Part shown: positions 54,776 through 63,070 of the stretch, in pieces | Position numbering within the stretch: position 1 is the stretch's first letter | Layout: the number at the start of each line of letters is the position of its first letter | Origin: CAIKMD01 sp963729935 | GTDB lineage: Bacteria > Pseudomonadota > Alphaproteobacteria > ATCC43930 > CGMCC-115725 | Assembly: GCA_963729935.1 (NCBI GenBank) | Contig: CAVSPW010000002.1 | Span: forward strand, 248,001-312,000 | Reading direction: 5' to 3' | DNA: 64,000 nucleotides | Program-made: the position numbers and the translations under genes | The notes under the pieces: model-generated | Told to the model about the DNA's origin: nothing | Database searches by the model: none | The model's input: the letters and a program-made list of their open reading frames with translations, nothing else

Positions 54776-55720
54776 ATGCCTATCATCGACGTTCATCATC
54801 ATTTCGTGCCCGACGCCTATAAGGACGCGCTGATCGCCGCGGGCGATGCCTGCCCGCCACCGGGCTTTCAAGGACCGTTGCGCCATTGGAGCGCGGCGCG
54901 CTCGCTCGAGGACATGGACAAGGGCGGCGCCCAAAGCGCGGTGCTGTCGATCACGACACCCGGCATTCATCTGGGCGACGACGCGAAGGCGCGAAAATTG
55001 GCGCGCGCCTGCAACGAGGCGGGGGCGAGGCTCGCCAGCGATCATAAGGGGCGCTTCGGGCTTTTCGCCGCGCTGTCCTTGCCCGACATCGATGGCGCGC
55101 TCGCTGAGATCGCCTACGCGCTCGACACGCTCAAGGCCGACGGCATCGGACTTTATACCAATTATCGCGCAAAATGGCTGGGGCATGCGGATTTCGGGCC
55201 GATCCTCGCCGAGCTCGACCGGCGCAAGGCGGTGGTCTTCGTCCATCCGACCTCGGTCTATTGCTGCTCCGGGCTGCAGCCCGAATACAATGACGCGACG
55301 ATCGAGTACGGCACCGACACGACGCGCACGATCGGCAGCCTGGTCTTTTCCGGCGCGGCCACGCGCCATCGCAACATACGCTGGATCTTCTGCCATGGCG
55401 GCGGAACCATGCCTTATCTCATCGAGCGCTTCATCACCCAGGAAAAGCGCATGGAGCATCCCGAGCTTCTGCCCCACGGCGCGCTCCACGAGTTGAAGCG
55501 CTTCCATTACGACATCGCGCAGGTCGCCCATCCCGCGCCCATGAGCTGCTTGAAGCGGGTGGTCCCGACGACACAGATCGTCTTCGGCACCGACTACCCT
55601 TACGGCATCGGCACGCTCGGCCACGCCAAGGGGCTGCGCGCTTGCGAATTCACCGACGCCGAGTTCGCCGCGATCGAGCGCGGCAACGCGCTCAAACTCC
55701 TGCCGCGCTTCGCGTCTTAG
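54776..55720 (+). CDS. amidohydrolase-family protein (ACMSD-like), copy 2
   Basis: This 314-aa paralogue shares the metal ligands IIDVHHHFVP, VVFVHPTSVYCC, IFCHGGGTMPYL and VFGTDYPYG with copy 1, as well as GLYTNYRAKWLGHADFGPIL. The cysteine pair after the central His (CCQG in copy 1, CCSG here) is common to both. The two genes are 70 bases apart and probably co-transcribed. They may form a heterodimer or act on successive or related substrates. The convergent decarboxylase gene ends 220 bases further on. Confidence 0.9.
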   Translation: MPIIDVHHHFVPDAYKDALIAAGDACPPPGFQGPLRHWSAARSLEDMDKGGAQSAVLSITTPGIHLGDDAKARKLARACNEAGARLASDHKGRFGLFAALSLPDIDGALAEIAYALDTLKADGIGLYTNYRAKWLGHADFGPILAELDRRKAVVFVHPTSVYCCSGLQPEYNDATIEYGTDTTRTIGSLVFSGAATRHRNIRWIFCHGGGTMPYLIERFITQEKRMEHPELLPHGALHELKRFHYDIAQVAHPAPMSCLKRVVPTTQIVFGTDYPYGIGTLGHAKGLRACEFTDAEFAAIERGNALKLLPRFAS

Positions 55721-55940
55721 GTCGCGCCCGGTCCGTTCGCGCGACAGCGAAGACCGCTTGGACTAAACCCGCTCCATGGCCGTCACGCCGGTGAAAGCGG
55801 TCATCCACGTCGAGAGTCGCGCTGGCACCGCTTTCTTGGGAGTTGCGCACTCAAATCGGCGGTCGCGGGAACTCCGAGATGTGCAATCGGGAGCGCCGAG
55901 ATCCTCGCTTGCGATTCGCCTCCGCTGGGATCTGCCCCGC

Positions 55941-56540
55941 CTATTGACTTGCCGTCGACGGTTGGCTTCGCCGCAGGGCAGCCTTAAAGCTCGCGCGGGT
56001 CGCCGCTCCATGGATGAAGGCATAATCCTGCGACGGCGGTGGCCCGGCGGCGAGCTTCAACACGACGAAGACGGGACCGGGCTCTTTCAGAAGGCCCGGG
56101 ATCTTCGCCTCGAAATCCTCAAGCGTCGCGATCGTATCCGTGCGCGCATACCCGGCAGCGAGCGCCATGGCGGCGAAATCGACTGTGTCCCACCCAGGAA
56201 TCGGATGCCCGCCATTGGCCTCATACATGCCGTTCTCGCACACGAAATGCAAAAGATTGGCGGGTTTCTGACTGGCGATCGTCACCAGCGTGCCGAGGTT
56301 CATCAGAAGGCTGCCATCGCCGTCGAGGACGACCACGCGCTTGTCCGGTCGGGCCAGCGCAAGACCGAGCGCACATGATGACGCCTGGCCCATGGCCCCG
56401 ATCGAATAATAGGTCAGGGCGTGATCGGGGCTGATGCCGTGCCATTCCTGAGCCGCTTGGTAAACCGGCACGATGATCTCGTCGCGCACGTGGCGGGCAA
56501 GGATCTTGACGCAAAGATCGCGTCGCATCATCGGTGTCAC
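55941..56540 (-). CDS. ThDP-dependent decarboxylase, beta subunit (ComE-like)
   Basis: The 199-aa protein is the ThDP-binding half of a two-subunit 2-oxoacid decarboxylase like sulfopyruvate or phosphonopyruvate decarboxylase. The GDG-N cofactor motif is complete: VVLDGDGSLLMNLGTL, then NLLHFVCENGMYEANGGHP. SIGAMGQASSCALGLALA precedes it. The start is GTG 56540, which overlaps the alpha stop as GTGA and has GGGAGG 5 bases upstream. The C-terminal 35 residues are less conserved. The substrate is not determined. Confidence 0.88.
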   Translation of the reverse strand: MTPMMRRDLCVKILARHVRDEIIVPVYQAAQEWHGISPDHALTYYSIGAMGQASSCALGLALARPDKRVVVLDGDGSLLMNLGTLVTIASQKPANLLHFVCENGMYEANGGHPIPGWDTVDFAAMALAAGYARTDTIATLEDFEAKIPGLLKEPGPVFVVLKLAAGPPPSQDYAFIHGAATRASFKAALRRSQPSTASQ

Positions 56541-57043
56541 ATCTGCCTCCCGATCAGCAACGCCGTCGGATAGGAATTCGCATAGGCCGCATCGATCGCG
56601 GGCCGGATGTGCCGTTCGTCGCCCGAATCCTCGAGCAGCGCGTGAGGGATATCCATCGCATCGAGGATCGGCTCCACGATGCGTAGGCCGAGGCTTTTGG
56701 ATTTGGTCGGCGGAACGCCGGGCTCCTTTGCGAGCAAGCCGGCCATGACGCAGACCGGCATTCTGTATTCGCAGCCAGCCGAACGCAACGCGTTGATCGA
56801 GTCGAGGAGGCCAGTGTATTGGATCAACAGCAAGGCACGCTTGTCGCAGACCGACAGCGCGGCGCAAATTGAAACGCCTTCGTCTTCCTTGCAGACACGG
56901 ATGAGTCGAAACCGCGTGTCCCCAACCAATGGCCAAAGCAGGCTGGCGCTCGTCGTAATGTCGGGCACGGAGACAACGAATTCGACGCCGCTCGCTGCAA
57001 TTCGGTCAAGAATGACCGCACCGGTAATCGGATCGCCGCTCAT
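56537..57043 (-). CDS. ThDP-dependent decarboxylase, alpha subunit (ComD-like)
   Basis: The 168-aa protein is the PYR-domain half of the decarboxylase. The activating glutamate region is visible as RVCKEDEGVSICAAL, preceded by FVVSVPDITTS and followed by LLLIQYTGLLDSINALRS. It would pair with the beta subunit to complete two active sites. It is divergent from a substrate-binding protein gene (155-base gap), where a shared control region is likely. The ATG at 57043 fits family length; a longer upstream frame is not conserved. Confidence 0.87.
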   Translation of the reverse strand: MSGDPITGAVILDRIAASGVEFVVSVPDITTSASLLWPLVGDTRFRLIRVCKEDEGVSICAALSVCDKRALLLIQYTGLLDSINALRSAGCEYRMPVCVMAGLLAKEPGVPPTKSKSLGLRIVEPILDAMDIPHALLEDSGDERHIRPAIDAAYANSYPTALLIGRQM

Positions 57044-57198
57044 GCGCTCTGCCCGCCTCTCGACGTCGCTTCTCGTTTTGCCGCCGGCATCTTCGCACCC
57101 ACCACATGCGGGAGGCAAGGCGCGACAGCGCTTGAACCTGAATATTGCCACGCATAGAGTTTTGCCGCGCAGAAATGTTACCGTAGGGAGATTCGCCC

Positions 57199-58182
57199 AT
57201 GCTCGACAGGCGCCTGGAACGCCGGCCGGTTCTGAAAGGCCTCGCGGCCTCCGCCGCATCCGCTATCGCGATGCCGCGGCTCACGCGTGCCGCAACCAGA
57301 AAGCTGGTTGTCGGCAAGTCGATTTCCACATTGCTCGCCTACACGCCCGTGGATGTCGGTCTTGCCGGCAATTTATACCAGAAGCGGGGACTCGATCTCG
57401 AAGTCGTCGCCTTCAATGGTTCGGCCCGAATGCATCAGGCGATGATCGGAGGCAATATCGATATAGCCTTGGGCTCGGGCGCGACCATGTCCGATATCGG
57501 CAAGGGCGAGCCTTCGCTCTGCATCGCGCAAACGCTCGGACCGCCGGCCGATATCGCGATCATCGTGCCCTACGATTCACCGATAAAGAGTCCCGACGAT
57601 ATGCGCGGCAAGGTGACCGGCGTCGCGTCGGCGGGATCGGTCACCGAGTGGGTGCTGTTCGAGCTCGCGCGGCAAAAGGGCTGGCCGATGAGCGACGTCA
57701 AGACGGTCGGTCTGGGCGGGACCCAGGCCTCGATCGCGGCCATCCGCATGGGCCAAGTCGAAGCCATCGTCTCCGACGTCGCCATCGGCCTCTTTCTCGA
57801 GCCGCAAAAGATCGCGCGCGTGTTGGTGCCGTGTTCGACCTACATAACCGACTTCGTCATGCATGCGAACTATGCTTCGACCAAAGTCATGACCGAACGG
57901 TCCGACGCCGTCAGCGCCTTCTGTGCCGGCTGGTTCGAAGCGGTCGCGCTGATGCGGAGCGACAAGGATCTGACGGTACGCATCGCCACCCCGATCATGA
58001 AGTTCGACCCTGCCATCGTCGCGGCAGCCTACGATCTCGTCGTGACCAAGATGTCGCGAACCGGTCGTTTCGATCCGAAAGGTCTCGCCACGCTTACGCG
58101 CTCTTACGTCGAGATGAAGACATTGGCGACAGCGCCGGATATGTCGAAGTTCTATACGGAGAAATTCCTTCCGCCGGGATAA
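57199..58182 (+). CDS. ABC substrate-binding protein, NMT1/THI5-like, Tat-type signal
   Basis: The 327-aa protein has a twin-arginine-like N-terminus (DRRLERRPVLKGLAASAASA) and an NMT1-like binding fold: DVGLAGNLYQKRGLDLEVVA, QAMIGGNIDIALGSG and GVASAGSVTEWVLFELARQ. GGGAG precedes the ATG. It is exported as a folded protein and would feed a missing ABC permease. Its divergence from the decarboxylase genes suggests the compound it binds is the precursor of their substrate. Confidence 0.87.
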   Translation: MLDRRLERRPVLKGLAASAASAIAMPRLTRAATRKLVVGKSISTLLAYTPVDVGLAGNLYQKRGLDLEVVAFNGSARMHQAMIGGNIDIALGSGATMSDIGKGEPSLCIAQTLGPPADIAIIVPYDSPIKSPDDMRGKVTGVASAGSVTEWVLFELARQKGWPMSDVKTVGLGGTQASIAAIRMGQVEAIVSDVAIGLFLEPQKIARVLVPCSTYITDFVMHANYASTKVMTERSDAVSAFCAGWFEAVALMRSDKDLTVRIATPIMKFDPAIVAAAYDLVVTKMSRTGRFDPKGLATLTRSYVEMKTLATAPDMSKFYTEKFLPPG

Positions 58183-58431
58183 GGTATCGCGAGTGATCGT
58201 GTCATCGCCCAGCGCCTAAGTCGAAAAAGACGGAGCGAAAAGCTGGGACGGGCGGAAGCGCAAACGCGCCTTCGGCCACCCGCTTGCGTCTCAGCCGCCA
58301 TAGTTTCGCGGCAAGCTGCTTCCCGGGAACGGGGTCTCATCCTCTGACCCGCCCGCCTCGCCAGGCATTTGCGTGCGTGGTCGCGATGGGCGTATGGTTG
58401 CGATAGTCGGCCCGGCCAGGAGGAATGCTTT

Positions 58432-59655
58432 ATGGACAGCACCAATTTCCGCGATCTCTCGGTCGAGGAGTTCGACACGACGACGCTGCTCGAACATGCG
58501 AAGCAGCAGGCGATTCAGCGGCGCTATGAGGATTTCTTCATCGCCGATATTGACGGCCATCATTACGAGACCGAATCCTTCAAGGCGATCTGCGAATATA
58601 TCGAAGACCCGGTGATGCGCGACCAGGCGAAGTATCAGGGCTTCGGCGGCGCCGGGATCACCGGCGGGGGTAATTACCAGCCCTTGGCCGGCCGCGTCAC
58701 GCGCTATCCCGGCCGCCGCAAGGAGAAGACGCCGGCCGGCGTCAACCGCGACATCGTGATGACCAAGCGCTGGATGGACGCCATCGGGATCGACGTTCTA
58801 TGCATCTTCCCGACGCCAATGCTGGGCCTGGGCTTCACGCCGCGGGTCGAGGTCGAGGTGGCCTTGGCGCGCGCCTACAATCGCTGGCTGTGCGAGGAGG
58901 TGCTCGCCGCCGAGCCGCGCATCCGCTCGGCGCTCTATCTGCCGATGAACGACCCCCAGGCGGCATACAAAGTCGTGCAGGATTTCGGCGACAAGAAGGG
59001 CGTCATCGGCTTCACCGTCTGCACGGCGCGCCACAAGCAGCTTTACGACAACGCCTATATGAAGACCTACGCCGCGATCGAGGAGCGCGGCATGCCGCTC
59101 TCCTTCCACAGCCAGTTTGGCGGGGCCAACGACGCGAGCCTCAACCTTTGCAACCGGTTCATGGCGGCGCATGCGCTGGGCTTTTCTTGGTTCAACATCC
59201 TCCATTGCACCAATTGGCTGGTGAACGGCCTACCCGAGCGTTTCCCGAAGCTCAAAACCATCTGGATCGAGGCCGGCCTCGCCTGGATCCCCTTCCTGAT
59301 GCAGCGCCTCGACAATGAGTGGATGATGCGGAGTTCCGAGGTGCCGCTCTTGAAGAAGCGGCCGAGCGACTACATGCGCGAGATGTATTTTTCAACGCAG
59401 CCTATGGAGATGGTGCACAACCGCGAGGCGTTGGAACTCACCTTCAAGATGATCAACGCCGAGACGCAGCTCATGTATGCGTCCGACTATCCGCACTGGG
59501 ACATGGACCTGCCGAGCACGATCTACGACCTGCCCTTCCTGAGCGAGACTGCCAAGCGCAACATCTTGGGCGGCAATGCCAAGCGCGTCTTCAACCTCGA
59601 GCCCGTGATCGCCGAGGCAAAGACAAAGCGCCTCGCGGCAAGAACGGTCGCCTAG
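58432..59655 (+). CDS. amidohydrolase-family protein (third in cluster)
   Basis: The 407-aa protein is a longer metal-dependent amidohydrolase-2 family member. The N-terminal metal motif reads FIADIDGHHYE, with an Asp replacing the usual first His (DxDGHH rather than DxHxH). The central His is in LSFHSQFGG, another in ILHCTNW, and the terminal Asp in MYASDYPHWDMD. CAGGAGGAA precedes the ATG. Such proteins include salicylate- and resorcylate-decarboxylase relatives. The motif variation suggests a different metal site from copies 1 and 2. Confidence 0.86.
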   Translation: MDSTNFRDLSVEEFDTTTLLEHAKQQAIQRRYEDFFIADIDGHHYETESFKAICEYIEDPVMRDQAKYQGFGGAGITGGGNYQPLAGRVTRYPGRRKEKTPAGVNRDIVMTKRWMDAIGIDVLCIFPTPMLGLGFTPRVEVEVALARAYNRWLCEEVLAAEPRIRSALYLPMNDPQAAYKVVQDFGDKKGVIGFTVCTARHKQLYDNAYMKTYAAIEERGMPLSFHSQFGGANDASLNLCNRFMAAHALGFSWFNILHCTNWLVNGLPERFPKLKTIWIEAGLAWIPFLMQRLDNEWMMRSSEVPLLKKRPSDYMREMYFSTQPMEMVHNREALELTFKMINAETQLMYASDYPHWDMDLPSTIYDLPFLSETAKRNILGGNAKRVFNLEPVIAEAKTKRLAARTVA

Positions 59656-59668
59656 GGCGACGCTGAGG

Positions 59669-60937
59669 TCAGCCGCGGACGATAAAGTCCTCCGCGCGAT
59701 AGGCGCCGGGATGGCGAACCGCCACCTTGCGCAGATCGCTCACCGTCGGACAACCGAGCTGGCCGAGGGTCGCGCGCAGATCGTCGATGAAGATGCTGAT
59801 CAAATGCGCGGGACCCTTCTCGCCCAAAGCGCCGAGGCTCCAGAGGAACGGCTTGCCCGCCAAGGCCGCATCGGCCCCGAGTGCGATCGCCCGCGCAATG
59901 TCGACACCCGTCCGAACGCCGCTGTCATAGAGGATGGTCGCTCTCTTGCCGACCGCCGATGCGATGGCCGGCAATGTATCGATAGGTGCCGGAAGCGCGT
60001 CGATCTGCCGGCCGCCGTGATTGCTGACCACGATGCCGTCGAGGCCGAGCGAGACCGCTTTCTCCGCATCCTCGGGGTGGAGAACGCCCTTCACGACCAA
60101 GGGTTTCTTCCACTTGTCGCGATAGCGCGCGACCTCGTCCCAGGTGAATGCCCCGCCGCTTTCGCGCTGAATGAAGGCGGTGCTCGCCTGAATGCCGGTA
60201 TCCGACCCCATATAGGGGCGCAGATTGACGAATTTCGGAATGCCGTTGCGCATCAGCGCGCGCGTCCAATGCGGCGAGGACAGGGCGTCGAGCTTCATCC
60301 GGTTGGTCAGGCGGAAAGGCGTGACGATGCCGCTTTTGACCTCGCGCGGCCGCGTCGTGCGGATCGGCGTGTCGATCGTCAGCATCAGGACGTGAACCCC
60401 GGCCGCGTCGGCGCGTTTCACGAGGTCGAATCCGATGGCATGCTCGTTGCGCGCAAAGCGATAGAGCTGGAACCACAAGACGTCGGGCGCCAGCTTGGCC
60501 GCCTCTTCGACGCTGATGCCGGACAAAAGGCCGAGCGTATAGGGCACACAAGCCGCCTGGCAGGCCTTGGCGAAATAGGTTTCCGCTCCCGGATAGACCG
60601 TACCGGGTCCGCCCACCGGGGCGACGCCGATGGGCGCGGCGTAGTATCGGCCGAACAATTCGCAAGTAGCCGGCGGGGGCGAAACCACTCTGCCATACCG
60701 GGGAATCATCTCGATCGCGTCGAAAGCGCTATTGTTGCGCGCGATGCCAGTATCCGATCCGCCCGCGCCGCCATCGCCGTACTCATAGGCGAAATGCGGC
60801 AGCCTTTTCTTTGCATAGGCCCGCAGATCCGCCGATGTCGGGAAGCGGCGCTTCAATGCCAAGCGCTCCGCCGCCTCGGCCGCGCTCGGTGGGGCGGCGC
60901 GGGGCGCCGCTGCGATGACAGATGTTGAATCGGGCAT
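59669..60937 (-). CDS. FMN-dependent alpha-hydroxy-acid oxidase/dehydrogenase
   Basis: The 422-aa protein is an L-lactate dehydrogenase/glycolate oxidase/lactate monooxygenase family member that oxidises a 2-hydroxy acid with FMN. The catalytic His is in IVVSNHGGRQIDALPA, the FMN phosphate site is ILYDSGVRTGVDIARAIALG, and the N-terminus has RLPHFAYEYGDGGAGG. AGGGGGAGGAACC sets the ATG at 60937. It is convergent with the third amidohydrolase. The first 30 residues are an Ala/Pro-rich extension. It could supply the 2-oxo acid for the ThDP decarboxylase. Confidence 0.93.
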   Translation of the reverse strand: MPDSTSVIAAAPRAAPPSAAEAAERLALKRRFPTSADLRAYAKKRLPHFAYEYGDGGAGGSDTGIARNNSAFDAIEMIPRYGRVVSPPPATCELFGRYYAAPIGVAPVGGPGTVYPGAETYFAKACQAACVPYTLGLLSGISVEEAAKLAPDVLWFQLYRFARNEHAIGFDLVKRADAAGVHVLMLTIDTPIRTTRPREVKSGIVTPFRLTNRMKLDALSSPHWTRALMRNGIPKFVNLRPYMGSDTGIQASTAFIQRESGGAFTWDEVARYRDKWKKPLVVKGVLHPEDAEKAVSLGLDGIVVSNHGGRQIDALPAPIDTLPAIASAVGKRATILYDSGVRTGVDIARAIALGADAALAGKPFLWSLGALGEKGPAHLISIFIDDLRATLGQLGCPTVSDLRKVAVRHPGAYRAEDFIVRG

Positions 60938-61077
60938 GGTTCCTCCCCCTCGATCGCGATCATCCAAGGAAAATCGCGCGTGAACGCTGTTCTTGGCGAC
61001 CCTTGTCCCTCAGCTTAGCCGGTCGCGGGTTTGCCCGCGAACCCCTTCGAGAAACCCATCGCTTCCATCAATTCGCA

Positions 61078-61824
61078 TCACCCTCGCGCCACACGGAACC
61101 CGCGTAGCTGGTCGCTTTCGACGACGCGCTGGACGAAGCCCGACGCCTTGATCTCCTCGACGAATTCGCTGATGCAGGCGAGCCAACCGGCGTCGCCTTT
61201 CCGAGTCGCGATCCCTACGCGATTGACGCCGTAAGCGTCGTCCAGCACGCGAGAACCCGGGAGCTTCGCCGAATAATCGAGAAGCACATCGCGCGGACAG
61301 GCCAGCGCGTGTGCCTTGCCGGCGCGGAGATTGTCGAACGCCGCATCAGGCATTGCCGCGCTGACGGTTCGGGCGTGCCGCAGTGTCTTTCTCAGAGCCA
61401 ACGCCGAGGCGTGACCCTCGACGACGGCAATCTCGATCTCCGGTCTGTCGGCGTCGGCCGCTTTGCGAATTGTCGAGCCGGCGGGAACCAGAAAGGTGTA
61501 GTCGAACTCGAAAATGGCCGGCGAGAAGTCCAGTTCCCTGACCCGCGACGGCTCGATTCCCAGAAACGCCACGTCGCACGCGCCCGCCTTCAGGCCCTCG
61601 ACGACGCTTGCCGGCGTCGGATAGCCCGCCATCTCCATCGCGATGCCGAGACGGGCCGCCAGCAGGGGGGTGATCTGCGTCGCGGCGTATCCGGTTCCAA
61701 GCCCCCGCAACTGACCGCTCGCCTCGTCCGTCACATATTGCGGAAGGAACAGAGCCACACGGATTTTTCCGGATTGCACGAGCTCCGCGACCCGCGCATC
61801 GACGTCCGCATTACAGTGTTTCAT
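61078..61824 (-). CDS. solute-binding protein (SBP3-like) without signal peptide, copy 1
   Basis: The 248-aa protein has the bacterial extracellular solute-binding family-3 fold: IRVALFLPQYV, LAARLGIAMEMAGYPTPASV, AGACDVAFLGIEPSR and VVESDQLRGFRVARG at the end. However, it begins MKHCNADVDARVAELVQSGK, with no signal peptide. GGGAAAG lies upstream of the ATG. It is downstream of a paralogue (27-base gap). Without export it cannot serve an ABC importer in the usual way, so it may be a cytoplasmic ligand-binding or enzyme-like protein, or its export signal may be unusual. Confidence 0.83.
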   Translation of the reverse strand: MKHCNADVDARVAELVQSGKIRVALFLPQYVTDEASGQLRGLGTGYAATQITPLLAARLGIAMEMAGYPTPASVVEGLKAGACDVAFLGIEPSRVRELDFSPAIFEFDYTFLVPAGSTIRKAADADRPEIEIAVVEGHASALALRKTLRHARTVSAAMPDAAFDNLRAGKAHALACPRDVLLDYSAKLPGSRVLDDAYGVNRVGIATRKGDAGWLACISEFVEEIKASGFVQRVVESDQLRGFRVARG

Positions 61825-61851
61825 GGTCTTTCCCGATCAATGACCTTGGGG

Positions 61852-62577
61852 TCAGGCCGCGGGCGCCACGGAGAGCCCACGGACCTGGTGCCGTGCGATG
61901 AAGCGCGCGACCAGCCCGGAGGCCTTTGCCTCCTCGACGAAGTCGCGCAAAAACGCGGCGCCCGCCGTGTTTCGCTTTGCCGTTCCGATCGCCTGCTGGA
62001 CCGAACTGAACCGGCCGTCGAGAATCCGCGCGCCGGGCAGCGTTTCAAGGTCCGAAAGGAGCCGCGGCTTGAGGCCGGCGAGCGCCTCCAGCTTCTCGCG
62101 AACGAACTGCTCGTATGCGCTGTCGATCGTCTCCGAGCGAACCAATTCGGCGTGCTTGATGTTGCGATCCAGCCAGAGGCCATAGGCGCTGCGGCCCGTG
62201 ACGGCGATCCGGATACCGGCCGCGTCGACATCCGCGATGGTTTTCAAGCGCGAACCGGCCGGCACCAAATAGGTCGCTTCGATTTCCGCATAAGCGGCGG
62301 TGAACGCGATCGTCTCGGCGCGCTGCGGCTCCGCGCCGATCAGCCCGACATCCCATACGCCGCGGCCTGCCTGATCGGCAAGCTCGCCGGGCGACTTGAA
62401 GGTCACATACTTCACCGGCACGTCCAGGCGCCGCGCGATTTCCTGGGCCATGTCGGGGGAGACGCCGACGGGATCGCCAGCCGGGCTTTTCCCCGTCACC
62501 AGCAGGAAGTTCGACAGATTGATGCCGGCGCGCAAAACGCCCGTCGGCGCGAGCTCGGCGATGATTTCCGGCGACAT
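61852..62577 (-). CDS. solute-binding protein (SBP3-like) without signal peptide, copy 2
   Basis: The 241-aa paralogue reads SPEIIAELAPTGVLRAGINL at its start, then GDPVGVSPDMAQEIARRLDV, RGVWDVGLIGAEPQRAETIA and ARHQVRGLSVAPAA at the end. GGAG lies 6 bases before the chosen ATG 62577; the longer ATG 62604 adds nine residues, still without a signal peptide. It is the first gene of a two-gene unit with copy 1. The pair suggests a subfamily of non-exported binding proteins. The upstream gap 62605-62805 holds no gene. Confidence 0.84.
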   Translation of the reverse strand: MSPEIIAELAPTGVLRAGINLSNFLLVTGKSPAGDPVGVSPDMAQEIARRLDVPVKYVTFKSPGELADQAGRGVWDVGLIGAEPQRAETIAFTAAYAEIEATYLVPAGSRLKTIADVDAAGIRIAVTGRSAYGLWLDRNIKHAELVRSETIDSAYEQFVREKLEALAGLKPRLLSDLETLPGARILDGRFSSVQQAIGTAKRNTAGAAFLRDFVEEAKASGLVARFIARHQVRGLSVAPAA

Positions 62578-62805
62578 CTGAACTCCGCATTCCATGAAAA
62601 CCAAATGTTATCCTACGTTGAACGGTCCGACCCAAGCAATGTCTGGCCTCCGTGTCGATGGGCGGGCCCGCCCCTATGCCCGCCGTCAGGGCGATGGCGG
62701 ATTTAACAGCGGGTCCGCGTGACCGGCTTTGGCGGCGACATCCATGGCAACAACACCAGAGAAAGGCGGCTAAAGTCCCCTCTTCGCAAATTTGTGGAAT
62801 GATCC

Positions 62806-63006
62806 ATGGCGCAGCCGACAGAAGCGACGATCGACATCCGCGAGGTCGGTCCGCAAAAATTCCAACTTTCGGTGACCTTCGAAGGACAACGCTTCGAGCG
62901 CGGCAACTATCTTAGCCGCGCTGCGGCCCATCAAGCGGGCAGGCTCTTTATCGCGCGCAAGGAAGGCGAGCGGGCCGGCCGAAAGAAGACGCCTCGGCGG
63001 AAATGA
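62806..63006 (+). CDS. 66-aa small protein, unknown
   Basis: The soluble product has a beta-rich core (EATIDIREVGPQKFQLSVTF) and an arginine/lysine-rich tail (GERAGRKKTPRRK). The pattern of conserved-looking residues and a defined length suggest a genuine small alphaproteobacterial protein. I do not assign a function; the basic tail could bind nucleic acid. It is convergent with the flavoprotein gene, with a 64-base gap. Confidence 0.55.
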   Translation: MAQPTEATIDIREVGPQKFQLSVTFEGQRFERGNYLSRAAAHQAGRLFIARKEGERAGRKKTPRRK

Positions 63007-63070
63007 TGATTCGGCCGCCCACCGGCGCGCCGGATTTGCGCCTGAGCCCGCCCCGGGCCTCGCGACGCGA

